Source: Fennellomyces sp. T-0311
Lineage: Eukaryota; Mucoromycota; Mucoromycetes; Mucorales; Lichtheimiaceae
Direction: 5' to 3'
Assembly: GCA_025266875.1 (NCBI GenBank)
Contig: JALLLT010000039.1
Location: 62,001 to 126,000, forward strand
Length of the DNA: 64,000 nucleotides
This document shows, piece after piece, positions 34,007-45,600 of this stretch (positions are counted from its first letter, which is position 1; every line of letters begins with the position of its first letter). The position numbers and the translations under genes are program-made. Below the pieces are notes generated by a model, which did no database searches, was not told the origin of the DNA, and worked only from the letters and a program-made list of their open reading frames with translations.

Positions 34007-36702
34007 TTACGACCAACTTTGCTGCGACGGAGAATGATCATGGTCCATGGCATGCACATCGTCTATGGAGATCGCGGATGACGTTGGTGTAGCTGAAGAG
34101 GAGGGCATGGCGGAGGGTGGAGAGGATGCGGCTGCAGCAGCGGCAGCCTGTTGAAGCAGAAGCAGACGTTGCAACTGTTCCGGCGATAAAGAACCCAGCG
34201 ACGCAGCAGAGTCTTGACTAAAAGAACGAGGCGATTCGGCCATCATTCCCATCCAGGAGAGGTTAGGTGCGCTACCAACAGTAGGAAGCACGCCTGCTGC
34301 CGAGGGGGGATGTTGTGGCGGTCGTTGGCTGCTAGGCAAAATGTTCCTAGGTTGCTGCTGTTGCTGTGGTAACAACATTTGTCTGAAACCATCGCCCGAA
34401 GTCATAGAATGGTTGGGCATAGAGCCAGATATCGCAATCGTTGCAGATTGCGGTCTATCCTGCTGCTGACCGTTGTTGTGCTTATTCTTATTGTCGCTGC
34501 TTAACGAATGCCGCCGTTGACGTTTGATTGTGCCGATTCGCTGTGTGGCAAACACGATAGGTCGACCGTTGGGCATGCTGGCGCTGCCTGGGGCGCTCGC
34601 ACCAGGTACAACCGACATTTTGTTGCCACTATTGGGGGCAATATTGATCATCCCCGTCCCGCTTGACCGTTTACCGATAACTCCCATGGTCGAACCCTGT
34701 GCTGCTGCTGCCGCTGCTGTCACCGTCATTCCGCTTCCACTTTGACTGGACGGGCTGGCTTGAAGGAACGTCGATTTACCTTTGTTAGGACCTGCCGAGC
34801 TGCTTCCGCTCACGCTGCCTCGACCATCATTCCCGCTGTTGCTGCCTCGGCCATGCGTGTTAGCGGTACCATTGCGGTTCCGCTTCTTGATGACATCGGT
34901 TTTGAGGCTCAAAGGACGAACCACACCATGCAGTTTCAGGAACAAGCCGCAGGCGTTACACAGCGGTTGACCCTCGGGATTGCGACGCCATAAGGGTGTT
35001 GTGGATGTACCGCAATTGGTACACTTAGTAGGAGCACCTTCCTTTTTGGAAGCATCGTCAGACTTTTTACCCCCACTGGGCGGCTTACTGGAAATTGCAA
35101 ATTTGGGCGAGGCTGATTTGATGGGCGTTTGCGGAACGTCGCTGGATGAAGATGGTGGTGTCTGGGGCAACAAGGGCGGTGGAGATTGTAACGGGTGTGG
35201 CGCTGATAAATGGGTTAGTAAAACACATCGCTATGAAACAGATTAAAAAACTTACCAGATGTGATACCAAATGGCGCGCTGGGATCGTTCCCAGAGACCA
35301 GCTGGCTTGGATCAATGTGCGACATCGAAGCGTCCTGGTTGGCCATCAGTGATGATAGCATATTCCCGTCAAATCCGGCAGTACTTGTGGCAGGCGGGGT
35401 ACCCACGGTGGGATTGCCTCCTGCATAATACATGGAGAACAGCTCCTCAAAACTCATTGCTCCGGGGTTATTGACGGATGATGGCATGCTAAGGTGCGGG
35501 CTGAACGATGACGGTGGAGTTGCACCAGCTTCAGAATTCATATAAAGTGACGAGGGCCGCGCCTGCGAGGCCGTCGAGTGCTGTGTTATGTGCTGTGGAA
35601 GCATGCCAGCATTGCCACCACCATTCAATGGTATTGGGTGATAGTTCGGTAACGAATGACTGAGAAACGCGCCTGTCGAGTCGAGCGAGCTGCCGAATGG
35701 CGAGGACATTGACAGCGGCGAGGTAGGATCCTGGTGGCTGCTAATGCTGTCCTCCATGTCCGAATCGACGGGCATGTCGACGGGAATGGTGATGCTGTTG
35801 GATCCATTCACTTGAGGAAAGTAGGAGCTGCTGGTCTCTGCAACCTAGCAATAACAAACATGTGAGTAACAGGCACATGAAATCACAGGGGAGAGAGAGC
35901 CGGGGGGAGAGGAGGAAGGCGAGGGGGGGTTGTGGAATTCCAGGGAAATACGTACGCTTTGGTCTGCAACGTGCGGGGACGCGAGGGAAGGGGAGGATGG
36001 AGTTGCTGCGCATGAAGACGACGAGGTTGCACGAGTAGAACCGTACACGAACACGCTCTTGTTGCGCGGGGTGGACGCATGGCGGCTTTGGCGAGGCGTG
36101 GTGGCGCCGGGACTGGCTACACCCGAACGCTGGAAAGGCGGTCCACCGGCCAGAAAGTCGAACATGTACGGTGGTGCAGACGACGACAGGAGCTCGGTGG
36201 TATCATCTGGTGCTGGCGGCGAGCTTACTGCTGGCGCGGATGGGTGTTCCGCACGCTTATCGTCCGCATCAACAAACATCTTTACATCCTCTGGATCATC
36301 ATCTTCTTTTGGTGTCGACGGCGCGGACGACTTGCCTTTGTTTTTGTTGAGGGTCATCGCCATCATGCGCCACGTCAGATTCTCCATGCGAGAAGCATTG
36401 GGCAACGTATCCTTCGCCTTCGTGTACAAGCGCCATACCTGCGTAGCAAGCGGGTCCTTCTTCTTGCCATCCGCTCCTTCGCTGGAAGAATCGTCGTCCG
36501 AATTCGAGTCGTCGTCATCCATGGCGTTGGGGGCTTTTGGTTTCCGTGGAGGAAACAGCGAATCTGACAAGAGCGACGCTGCCACTCCGGAAGGTGTTGA
36601 AGGTGACAACGTGGAGCTTCGCAACTCCTGCTCTGACGGTCGTTCGAGATCTTTCAAGTGCAGACTTGGCCGCTTTTTTTCTGATGAAGGGCGATCCATC
36701 AT
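34007..36702 (-). CDS. areA: AreA/NIT2-type GATA transcription factor (nitrogen regulator)
   Basis: Exons 35956-36702, 35256-35844 and 34007-35202 encode 843 aa. Residues about 83-120 ([20 protein letters not shown] then [14 protein letters not shown]) are the DUF1752 block found at the N-terminus of AreA/NIT2/Gln3 regulators. Residues about 500-555 hold one GATA finger, C-x2-C-x17-C-x2-[21 protein letters not shown] then [13 protein letters not shown]. It is followed by the usual basic tail ([16 protein letters not shown]). The rest is Ser/Pro/Gln-rich with an Ala/Gln-rich C-terminus. These factors activate genes for secondary nitrogen sources when ammonium or glutamine is scarce. Intron 2 has a textbook ACTAAC branch site. 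The first in-frame ATG pair (MMDRP) is used. Confidence 0.92.
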
Positions 36703-37735
36703 GGCATTGCTTTGCGTAGAGAATGGAACGAATTTATGAAAGACAGAAAAAAAAATATAGACCTTTCCGTCTGATCAAGTTAGGTAACTTGCCTGAAGGA
36801 CCGTTTGCACGAATCAAATCGGTTGCGGGCTTTTAGAGTTCCAGCAGCTGGGACTTCATCATGTGACTCACCGGCCTGTAATGGATACTCTATGCCCAAT
36901 TGCAGCCTTTCGGTGCCCTCCCAAAAAGGACCGTCTGCTCTATGCGCCCATTCGCTGTTCGACCAGTCCCGCGGAATACCGGACGGGCCGGTGCAAAGCG
37001 TGTATGAGAAAGAGAGAGAGAGAAGGGGGGGGTCTCAATAGAAACGACCGTTCGTACGTGCACAAGTCGCACTAACTGGGCTTCATTCCTGGGGTTATCA
37101 CATACAAATCTGCTGCCATTATCGATTACGATCTGAGAAAGCTGAGAATCTTTTTTTGGACCAGAGTGGCCCCGCACAAGAAGCACCAAATGACAGTTTG
37201 GGTGTACATGATGACCATCGCACTCTGGCATGAACGTCTTCGCCCACATCCACCAAAACAGAGCCTATTCGTGGGAAATTTCCATTGATCCGCACGCCTT
37301 GCCTCTTTCTCATTGCTTCATTTTGTCTCCCCCCAAGTGGCCCCTCCCTTTGGGCTTGGTTGTACGTTCGCCCTGCGTGTGTGTGTGTGTGTGGGTGGTG
37401 TGCCCTTCCACCCCCCAAAACTCAACCCCTGCCTGCCCTGACCTCTTTCCCAATCGGAGAAAAAACCTTAATTTGGCACAAAAAAAGTGTGTTCCTTTGA
37501 TCGTTTTTCCCGTAAGCTCCGATTATGATTCGGTGTGTCCGTGTTTCATATAATGGAAAGTGTGAGGAGCATTTCAACAAGCTGTGACGTTTGCTCGCAT
37601 ATGATATTCCATCAAAGAAACTCGTCATCCACCTAAAACTAATGTAAAACACTTACGACCAGTCAAAAAGCGTATCCTCTGCCTGTCCGTCGGAGTCGTG
37701 TGCCCGGGTGATACCGTGATGATGATGATGCGGAT

Positions 37736-38009
37736 TTAAGCATGAAAGTAAAGCACACCATGCACAATGATGCTCGCTCTTTCACCCAGCCTGAACTTTT
37801 CGCTAGCCGTTTTTATAAACTCCTGCAGCTCTTCTGTGGGCCCGGAAACATACTTCACTATAAAAACCGCCGTGGTCCTGCAAGGCGAACCGATGATGCG
37901 TTTCTGAAAAAAGTCATGACGATCTGGTTTTGTTGCTGACAAAAGTTGGTGTTACATTGAGGCGGGTTTCCACGGCAATGCATGAATAAGGCAGAATGCT
38001 GTAGGCCAT
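37736..38009 (-). CDS. Small hypothetical protein (two exons, 73 aa)
   Basis: Exons 37956-38009 and 37736-37903 join in phase 0 across a 52-nt intron with a GTAACA donor and a TTTTTTCAG acceptor. The product starts MAYSILPYSCIAVETRLN. It continues with natural-looking helical sequence (TTAVFIVKYVSGP, ELQEFIKTASEKFRLGE, SIIVHGVLYF). No family is recognised. It may be the end of a longer gene, since an AATAG acceptor-like site directly precedes the ATG. Composition and splice signals are the only support. Confidence 0.35.
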
Positions 38010-38714
38010 CCTATTTTTTTTCCAGCCCGTACTAATTTTTTTATTGTATTTTACTTTTTTATCATGTGTCGTTATTTCAAAAGGTGACACGATCACAAAC
38101 TAAAGTTTAGGCGGGTCGGGCAGCACAAGTTTACTCGGATGCTCAAGAAGTATTCTTCCATTTTCAAATCCAGCCTGTCAAAAAGATGTTCCCCCACTTT
38201 TGGTAGTTTTGTTGTGATGCGGGACTCGAATACTTCAATAACGCAATACATCGCTTGACGAATCAGCGTTATAGCTCACGTAAAACTCGAGTGAGGATCT
38301 CGCTTTACCAAGATCATTTAGACAGTCAGAATTGCTCTTCTCTGGAAGCCAGGGTGGTGTTTACAATAACACGTGGTATGTAATTGACACGCATTGTTAC
38401 ACCCCCCACTCAAATCTAATTCTTAAAACACAAAGAATGACGATGTGTAAAAACTTTGGTATTTTCATAACCGACACGATGAGTGCGCTCCGCATGACGC
38501 GTTGTGCATTATGTACGAAAAGTTCGCACCGGAGCACAGATGAAGCAAATGCCAAAAACTGATTTTTCACAGTATCATCGAATATATAGTTATGCTAGCA
38601 ACAGCTGCTTCCTTCAAATACATTGGGCACTGCTGTATATAGCTACGTAGTTTAATCACCTTATTTTTAGTTACTATACCTGGAGCATCATGGTAATGGG
38701 CAAGTATGTAGCTG

Positions 38715-38740
38715 TTTTTTTTTTAAAAAAAAAAAAAAAA
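38715..38740. repeat. T10-A16 homopolymer junction
   Basis: Ten T residues are followed directly by sixteen A residues, forming a perfect 20-bp palindrome core. Such a tract is strongly nucleosome-excluding and prone to length change. Confidence 0.85.
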
Positions 38741-40318
38741 CTAAAACTGTCAAGGAGCTTGACTTATTATTGATAACGCCTTTATCTCGGTAACACTTTC
38801 TGTTCCAGAAAAATCTTAATACGTATCGAACAATGCGTTATGTAATATCACTGTCGGTATCACAGCTGCTTACGTACGTGTGAAAAGATGGCGCCAAATT
38901 CAGAAGCTGCGTCTATCAATCATCATCAATCCACCTTATTGTTATTATCTAATAAGTGGTTCATAACCTGATAAGAGCAAAGCACACAAACTGGCCTCAC
39001 CAAATTTAACAATCGGTTGTCCATCCGAGAGACCCGACAAAACCTGATCTAGGAATACAATTTTTTTCTCAGAACAAGGTATTAAACTCATCTTCGAGTA
39101 ATATTGCCACTAAACGATTTCATCCAAGTATATCCTTTTTATCTCATAGGTGTCACCGTTTATTCGTGTATAGAGATATCTTTCTTACTTAGGATGTCAA
39201 CTCACATTACACGTGGCATGGATAGTATGGCAAACTATCTCCCATTCAGATGCAGTGTGACATATGGCCAAGATCAACAACCCAACTTTGATATATTACT
39301 TTCTCATATTGAATTATTCCCATACGAGCCAAAAGTGCATTTATCGATGAAGAAGCGGATTGGAGCAAAGTAGTATATATATATATATCAAGAAATCTTG
39401 TCAGCGATGTGGCCTCTCTAATGCTTTTAGTTTGGAAAGTGTTCCCGAAGCAGCAAGGTCAACCAAGGGTAGTGACTTGGTTCTAGATCGCAGTACTCTC
39501 GCTAACATCATCCATAGCATGATAGCTCGTCTCACTGAGTATCCCGTCAGCTCGATCTTCAAGTGGTTCAGATACTCGCTTTGCTTGAAGTTCAAGACCG
39601 TTAGTTAGACACCAAGTAAGAACTCGCACGAGGTAAGTCATGGGGTAAAGTATACGCGATAAAAAATGTTTGGATCAAATGGACCATGGCTATTAAACCT
39701 GTATTTTGGATGTTTTGCCATATCGGTATATATGAGACCATAGCCACGTGGAAGGGATCGACATGAATCTCCGTAATGAGAGTCAGATGCAACGATTGAG
39801 TATGTTAGCACTTAAATACCTCATTTCCAACAGCGGACACTCGACAGAGAGCAGTTATTCAGCGTTTGATTTGGTACAGTACTGCTCTGATCCAAGAAGA
39901 TGTAAATAAACGCGAACGCGGGCAGTGACAACAATAACTCGATGCACCGCGGATACGTGGCAACAGCCATGGTAACCTCAGCGGTACTCACACCATCACC
40001 AACAAAATAATATTTGGGATTGGATCGAACCAATTGGGTCCAAATTCTGTGATAAGCACGGTATTCGCCGCAGCTTGTTTATCCACAATGACAAATAGAG
40101 CCTGGGAACGGATTGCTGGCATAAAAACGCCATACTGATGCGGCTTGATGCACGGCTTGCTATGCACATGTACATGCAACCGTAATATATAAGCGCCGTG
40201 GAATCCGTTTCATACTTACTCGGCAGGGGGTGGGGTTAACGTTAAACTGAGCAAAAAGGTTTATTTACTTTGAAACAAGAAGGGAAAAAACGGAGAGACT
40301 TTTTACATTTCGCGGAAG

Positions 40319-40371
40319 CGTGTGCGTGCGTGCGTGTGTGTGTGTATGTGTGTGTGTGCGTTGAGTTGTGT
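40319..40371. repeat. (GT/TGCG)n microsatellite
   Basis: An imperfect run of GT dinucleotides with GTGC variants lies just beyond the 3' end of the PHD-finger gene, probably in its 3' untranslated region. Confidence 0.8.
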
Positions 40372-40495
40372 GTGACGTGTATGTGCGTTGTTGTATAATG
40401 TGTTGGTTAACGGGGCGCGCTTTTTTCGAGGGGAAAAGGGGATGCCTTGTACGAGTAGGAAGCAAGCGAGGTATATAATTAAGAGATTTTTGTTT

Positions 40496-42099
40496 TCAAT
40501 GGCGGCAGAGTTTCTTGACGCGTGGCGAAGACACCATCGAGTAGGAGTTGCCAAACTTGCGTTGGAAGTGAACCAGATCACGGGTGATATGGTTGACGAT
40601 GTCCATTGTGGTTTCTTGCTGTACGGCGACCACGGGGATGGGCGTGGTGGGACTGGTCAAGGCGCCCAGCGAGTATTTGTTTACCACGGTATGGTTAGCC
40701 GCCAGATCATCGTCCTCGACCAACGGCAAGGTGGATGCACTGCTCAAGGTGGACGATGATGAGGAGGCGGAATCGGACCTCGCCCGTCGCTTGGGTACGT
40801 CCTTTTTCTTTCCCAGGTCAATCTGCAGCCTGTTGACGTAATCCATGATCTGTTTCGCGCGCTTGTTCATGTCGGCAATGGACATTTTGGGGTTTGGATA
40901 CTTGACTTTGGCCGGCGGAGATGATTCGCGCGCAGGCTGACCCTCTTCATCCCAATACAACTGCGGTGTTGCTGGTGCAGGGACATCGTCGGCCAAAAGG
41001 GGTGTCGACAGCCGCGGCGAATCCTTATGTTTGCCATTGGTTTGCCGCTGCGGTGATCCGTGCTGATTTCGCCGTCCGCCCGATTTGGTTTGCTTGCGGC
41101 CTCGAGAGACGGGCGGCGACGCTTCTTCCTGAACAGGCGATTCCTGATCGTCATTGCTTTTGCGTCGCGCTCGCTTCTCGTCGGTGTGCGTGGGCTCGTC
41201 GGACGTCTGCTCTTTTTCCTCTTCAGGGTCGTCTGGCTCTTCGTCGTCCTCGTGCGGCTTCTGGGTGCGTGTGGCCATGGGGGACGGGGTGGACGGTTGT
41301 TTGCGTTTGTTGGTGGTGGGCTGCCTTCGAGTGGTAGGCTCCCGTTTCCGGCGCTTGGTTGCACGAGTGTCGGCCTCTTCCTGCTTGTCTGTGGCTCCAT
41401 TCGTATGCGCTAATAAACCGGAAAATGAGGCGAACGAACTCTATCCCTCATCGCTTCCCACGTTCTTACCGTTCGTGCTGTCGGTGCTGTTTCGCTTGCT
41501 TCCATTCGGGTTGTATGCTCGCTTGTATCTAGCCCTGAGTCCGTTAGATAAGAAAACCATGCCTGTTCCCCTGGATTCGCTTCGTACCGGCCATGCGCTT
41601 TGTACACAACATGGTTATCGGGCTGGCAGTGATCGCAGTAATACAGTTCAGGCATCTCTTGCTCCGTCAATCCAACGCAATCGCAGTGCTGCCACACTTC
41701 GCACTTGTCGCATTGCACCATCAGCCCCACGTTGTCTACAATATATATATAAAAATGGCCCGTTGTGAGTGAACGCGTGTTGGCAAACCTCCAAAAAAGA
41801 CATACGTTGTTCGCCGCAGAGACATCGAGTGACGGATCCGCCGTCCGAGCTTTCTTCCACTTCTTCATCGTCTTCGTCCTCCTCCTCGTCTTCGGCTGCA
41901 GAGGGCGTGTCGGTTGGCTGCGGTGAGGCAGGTGGTGGGTCATGGCGTTGCTGAGGCAACGTTAAGGATCGTGTGGTGGGCTTTCTGCCAGCAGCTTGGT
42001 TGCGACCACTTCGGCGCGCAGGAGCTAATCCAAGGATGAATGAGTGGTATTCGTGCCGAGTGAGGCTCGATTGTATTTTTTGAATGGGAACTTACTCAT
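40496..42099 (-). CDS. CTI6-like PHD-finger protein (Rpd3L histone deacetylase subunit candidate)
   Basis: Exons 42096-42099, 41806-42024, 41588-41735, 41470-41528 and 40496-41409 encode 447 aa. The start codon lies in a 4-nt exon (ATGA/GTAAGT), giving MTPARRSGR. An acidic stretch precedes the PHD finger RCLCG...[18 protein letters not shown]...YYCDHC, a C4HC3 pattern split by intron 2. Directly after it, [19 protein letters not shown] matches the conserved post-PHD segment of yeast Cti6 and its relatives. The tail is charged and repetitive. It ends with [24 protein letters not shown], the conserved Cti6 C-terminal helix, and a Ser-rich tail. Cti6 reads H3K4 methylation for the Rpd3L complex. 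The subfamily call rests on these two motifs. Confidence 0.85.
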
Positions 42100-42622
42100 T
42101 GATAGGGAAGAGCTGTTTGTGTTGTTGAAGCTTTGACAGGTACGAGGATACGGTTTCTTCCAAGGGAATACGAGGCGAGGGCGGAGGAAGGACAGCAGAA
42201 AAAAAAGAGGAAAAGGGGAATGCGGGAAAGCGAGGAATGGGTGAGACGGCAAAGAGGAAAGGAAAAAGCCTCTTTATGAATGAAGTTTGCTCTTTCCTCT
42301 TTCCAACCAGCTTTTTTTTCTATGCGTCGCACTTCACAAGCGGACTTTTTTGATCCGAGCTTCTTTCTTTGCGATACACAGCCAGCAGGCCAAGGCACCT
42401 AACGAGCCACCCGCCCGTTCTTATCGGCTGCATCTCGTCGGACGGGCACCACAATCAGTCCAGGGCAACATGGGCCAATGCGCTGGAGACTCATTGATGG
42501 AATGGCGATGGTTTTATTAACTATATGCCTTCGGTGTTTTGGGGCAGCTCCGAGGACAAATGAAAAGCGACGACCAGGGCTCCCCCTCCCCTTCTTTTTT
42601 TTTTTGCTGCTTGTTTTCTTTT
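42100..42622. other. Spacer between PHD gene and tricalbin
   Basis: About 520 bp contain the PHD gene promoter and the tricalbin 3' end. A T-rich run (42596-42605) abuts the tricalbin stop. No gene is seen. Confidence 0.55.
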
Positions 42623-45600
42623 CTATCGCGAGAATTCGATCCTGACGTGGATTTCGCCGTGGCCGGTGGGATAGAGCGGCAGCCATCGATCCATGCTCGT
42701 CACTTGATCCTGTGGTCGTAACAGATCCCAGAGGTTCCACTGGCACTGACCAAGCTCCACCGATTGGCTGAATCGATTGTAGTCCTTAACCTTGATATTG
42801 ACCGGCGTGGGTTGCGCCGAGACGCTGCACTTGACCGATTCGTTCCTAGCATAGTGAATTAGAGAACCACGGCATCACTCGACTCGACGGAGAGAGCATC
42901 ATTTACCATTGAGGCGTCAGCGTTTTTTTGATGTGTTTTGTTTTGTGCACCTGCCTCTTTCCCACACGCAGTCGGACAAACGGGTCACTTTTGCCGCTAC
43001 TTTTGTCCACTCCGCGCAAATTGCGAGCTTCAATGAGATAGATCATCACTACACCGTCTAGGCCCGTGGCTGTGCCATCCCCTTGTTGCGCCGCTAATGC
43101 ATCTTCGTTTATCGACATGGTGTCGATGCTCCGCCGGTCCTGCGTCGACACTATCGATGATGCTTGGGAGGGCGACCGCACGTGTTGCGACACTGGAGTG
43201 ACGGGCGGGGCACTTGCGCCATTGCGCGGTGCTGCAGGAGACAGCGTTGATGATCGAGTGATGGGAGGTGGGGCCTGTGGAGGTCGCAGGCTGGATGTAG
43301 GAGGCGGTCGCATGGTGGCTGCGGATGTAGGGGATAGCATGCTGCCGTTTCCAGGTGACGATGTCATGTTCATGCTCTATATTTAAAAACAACCTCTTCA
43401 GCACGCCTTTCTTCTTTTCTTTTTCCTCGTTCTGCATGACTTACAGTGTACGTGCGTTGATCTCCGAGTACACTGGTGTGCGTCTTTTTCCGGATGAGCA
43501 GTTGCGGTTGCCACAAGAAACGCACTCGGACATAACCGCTTACACCGGCAATGCCATCCAGAGGGATCTTGACCTGTTTCGAGACAAAGCTTTCAACAAA
43601 ATCGCCACGTATCGAGATGCCGCCAGATCCGAGAGGTATATCGCCGAGGAACTGATTCCAGTCAAACACCTCGATTCGGAAACTGGCCGTGACCCGTGAT
43701 TGCTGGTTACACAGTGCCGCAATGAGTTCATGTTGCTTGCAATGGATTAGATCCCGACTTTCTTACCACTGGCACCACAAATGTCTCGTTCTTCCATGTT
43801 GGGTTCAACGTCTTTTTGATCGTGGCACTCTTGTGAACCCGTTCGCCATTCACTGTAAACACAACATACGGATCACTTGTCCCTGATTTATCGGCTACAT
43901 AAAGCACCAAAAAATCAGATCCACCAAACAACACGGCTTGACGCGTCTCTTGCCTGCCATCAGATCCTTTGCATCCAGCAATGTCACCGTCAACTGTCCC
44001 TGATTATCGAGACTCTCGTCGGGATTCAGTGTAAAGTTGACAAGAGGAGTATAGTCGAAGCTGAGACGGATCCAGCCGCCCGGAATAGCTGTACCGAGCA
44101 AGGGGAACCATTCGCCTTCTTCTTGCTCATCGCCATTGCGACGGCTCGTCTGAATACGACGCACAATGCTACTGACAGCATCCACCCAATGGCCAAGTTT
44201 CTGATCATCCTTTTCATCTGAATCCGCTGGTTTTACTTCAATGGCAACACGCGAAAAGTCTGCTTCTTTCACAAACGCATCGCCCGTCTCGTTGAATGTC
44301 AGTGTGCGACCTTTCAGCTTTTGTGTTTGGAATTGAGGCATCAAAGCATCTACCAACAGCTGGCAGTAACAGTTGCTCACTGTAGGCATTTTGACTTCGT
44401 GGATCTTGACTGTCAATACACCAGAGTTGTAGACGGATAGATCAATGAGGTCATCCGGAGTGTATCGGATCGGCTCGCCATGAAGATCCGTAACGGGGTT
44501 TGGCACTTGCGGAATCTCACCGTTTTCATCCTCCTCTGGCTCTTTGGGAAGTGCCAGTGCAGGATAAAACTCGGCCGTGTATTGCAATTCACCCTTGGCT
44601 TCATTCTTGTCGGATGACTTTAATGCCACCCACCTGCGCAATAGAAACGTTACAATCCGCGCGCAAACATGTAACTGCCTACTTACTGATCGACGGGCTT
44701 GCCAACATATTCGTACCACTTGTCTGGGTTTTTCTCTTGGTCGCCAGTGCGTTGTCTGACAAGATCTACCATCTTTAGTGTCGTAAAACCAAGTGATTTG
44801 TCCTTGGTCTTTGCATTCCAATCCATCACTTCCAGCTTGAGATCTTCCTTGTTGGAATGGACAGGCACGTATTGCGTCTCACCCCACTCGGGATCCAGGT
44901 TATTATCAATGACTTCAGTGCGTGTACGGATTTGTGATCCGGACAATACCCGGACGTAAGGATCAGATTTTCCGGCAACACCATCGACGTTTCTGAGATC
45001 GCGCGCCCTCCAGAACGTCAGACGAACAACGCCGATGGGCGGATCTGTATAGATACCTTTTAGCACCAAACGTTACATGCGTATGACACACATACTATAT
45101 AATCCTCGACCAACCATGGCTTCAGAAAGACCTGTCATGACAACCGGTTTCCATTGGAAACCGAGACGAATGCGTCCTGGTGCCTTGTCACCGTTATCAT
45201 ATTGCAAATCAAACCAGCCCTCAGGGTTGGTCTCCATCGCTTGAATCATATCCACCAGATAGCATCGCCAAACACCAATGACAGGATCTTCAGCAAGACT
45301 GATGCTGTCCTTGACTTCGACGCGGATAAAGACGGCAGTTTGGTCCAATACCACCACTTCACCCGACCGTTCGAATTTGGGATTGGGGTTTCTCTTGAAG
45401 ATGGGAGTGTTGATACGTTCGGCACCATTGATCATCACGCGGACGTATGGGTTCAAACGCATAGAACCAAGTTTTCTGCATTCGTGCACAGTGAATCGAA
45501 GAATACCAGAATCTATAACCATACAGTTAGCTTCTATTCTTTTAAAGAAAAGCCTTTTTCCCGCAATATCGTACTTGATTCAGCGGCGGGTTCAACGGTG

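Larger units (their letters stand above)
36703..40495. other. 3.8-kb intergenic region upstream of AreA
   Basis: This is the longest spacer in the window. The part next to AreA (36703-37600) is less AT-rich, with a (GA)n patch near 37005-37025 and (TG)n near 37376-37393, and is a candidate long promoter or leader. A small minus-strand gene is proposed at 37736-38009. From 38100 to 40250 the DNA is AT-rich. Short open frames near 39400-39600 and 39820-40180 hint at old coding sequence but lack domains. Confidence 0.5.

Noticed and set aside
37736..37942. Acylphosphatase-like reading of the VSGPTEELQEFIKTAS segment
   Set aside because: The similarity to the family's C-terminal strand is slight, and the catalytic Arg/Asn loop is not present upstream.
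40388..41768. Long plus-strand open frames opposite the PHD gene
   Set aside because: They mirror its GC-rich, Arg/Ser/Glu-rich coding sequence. The minus strand has PHD motifs and closing splice phases.
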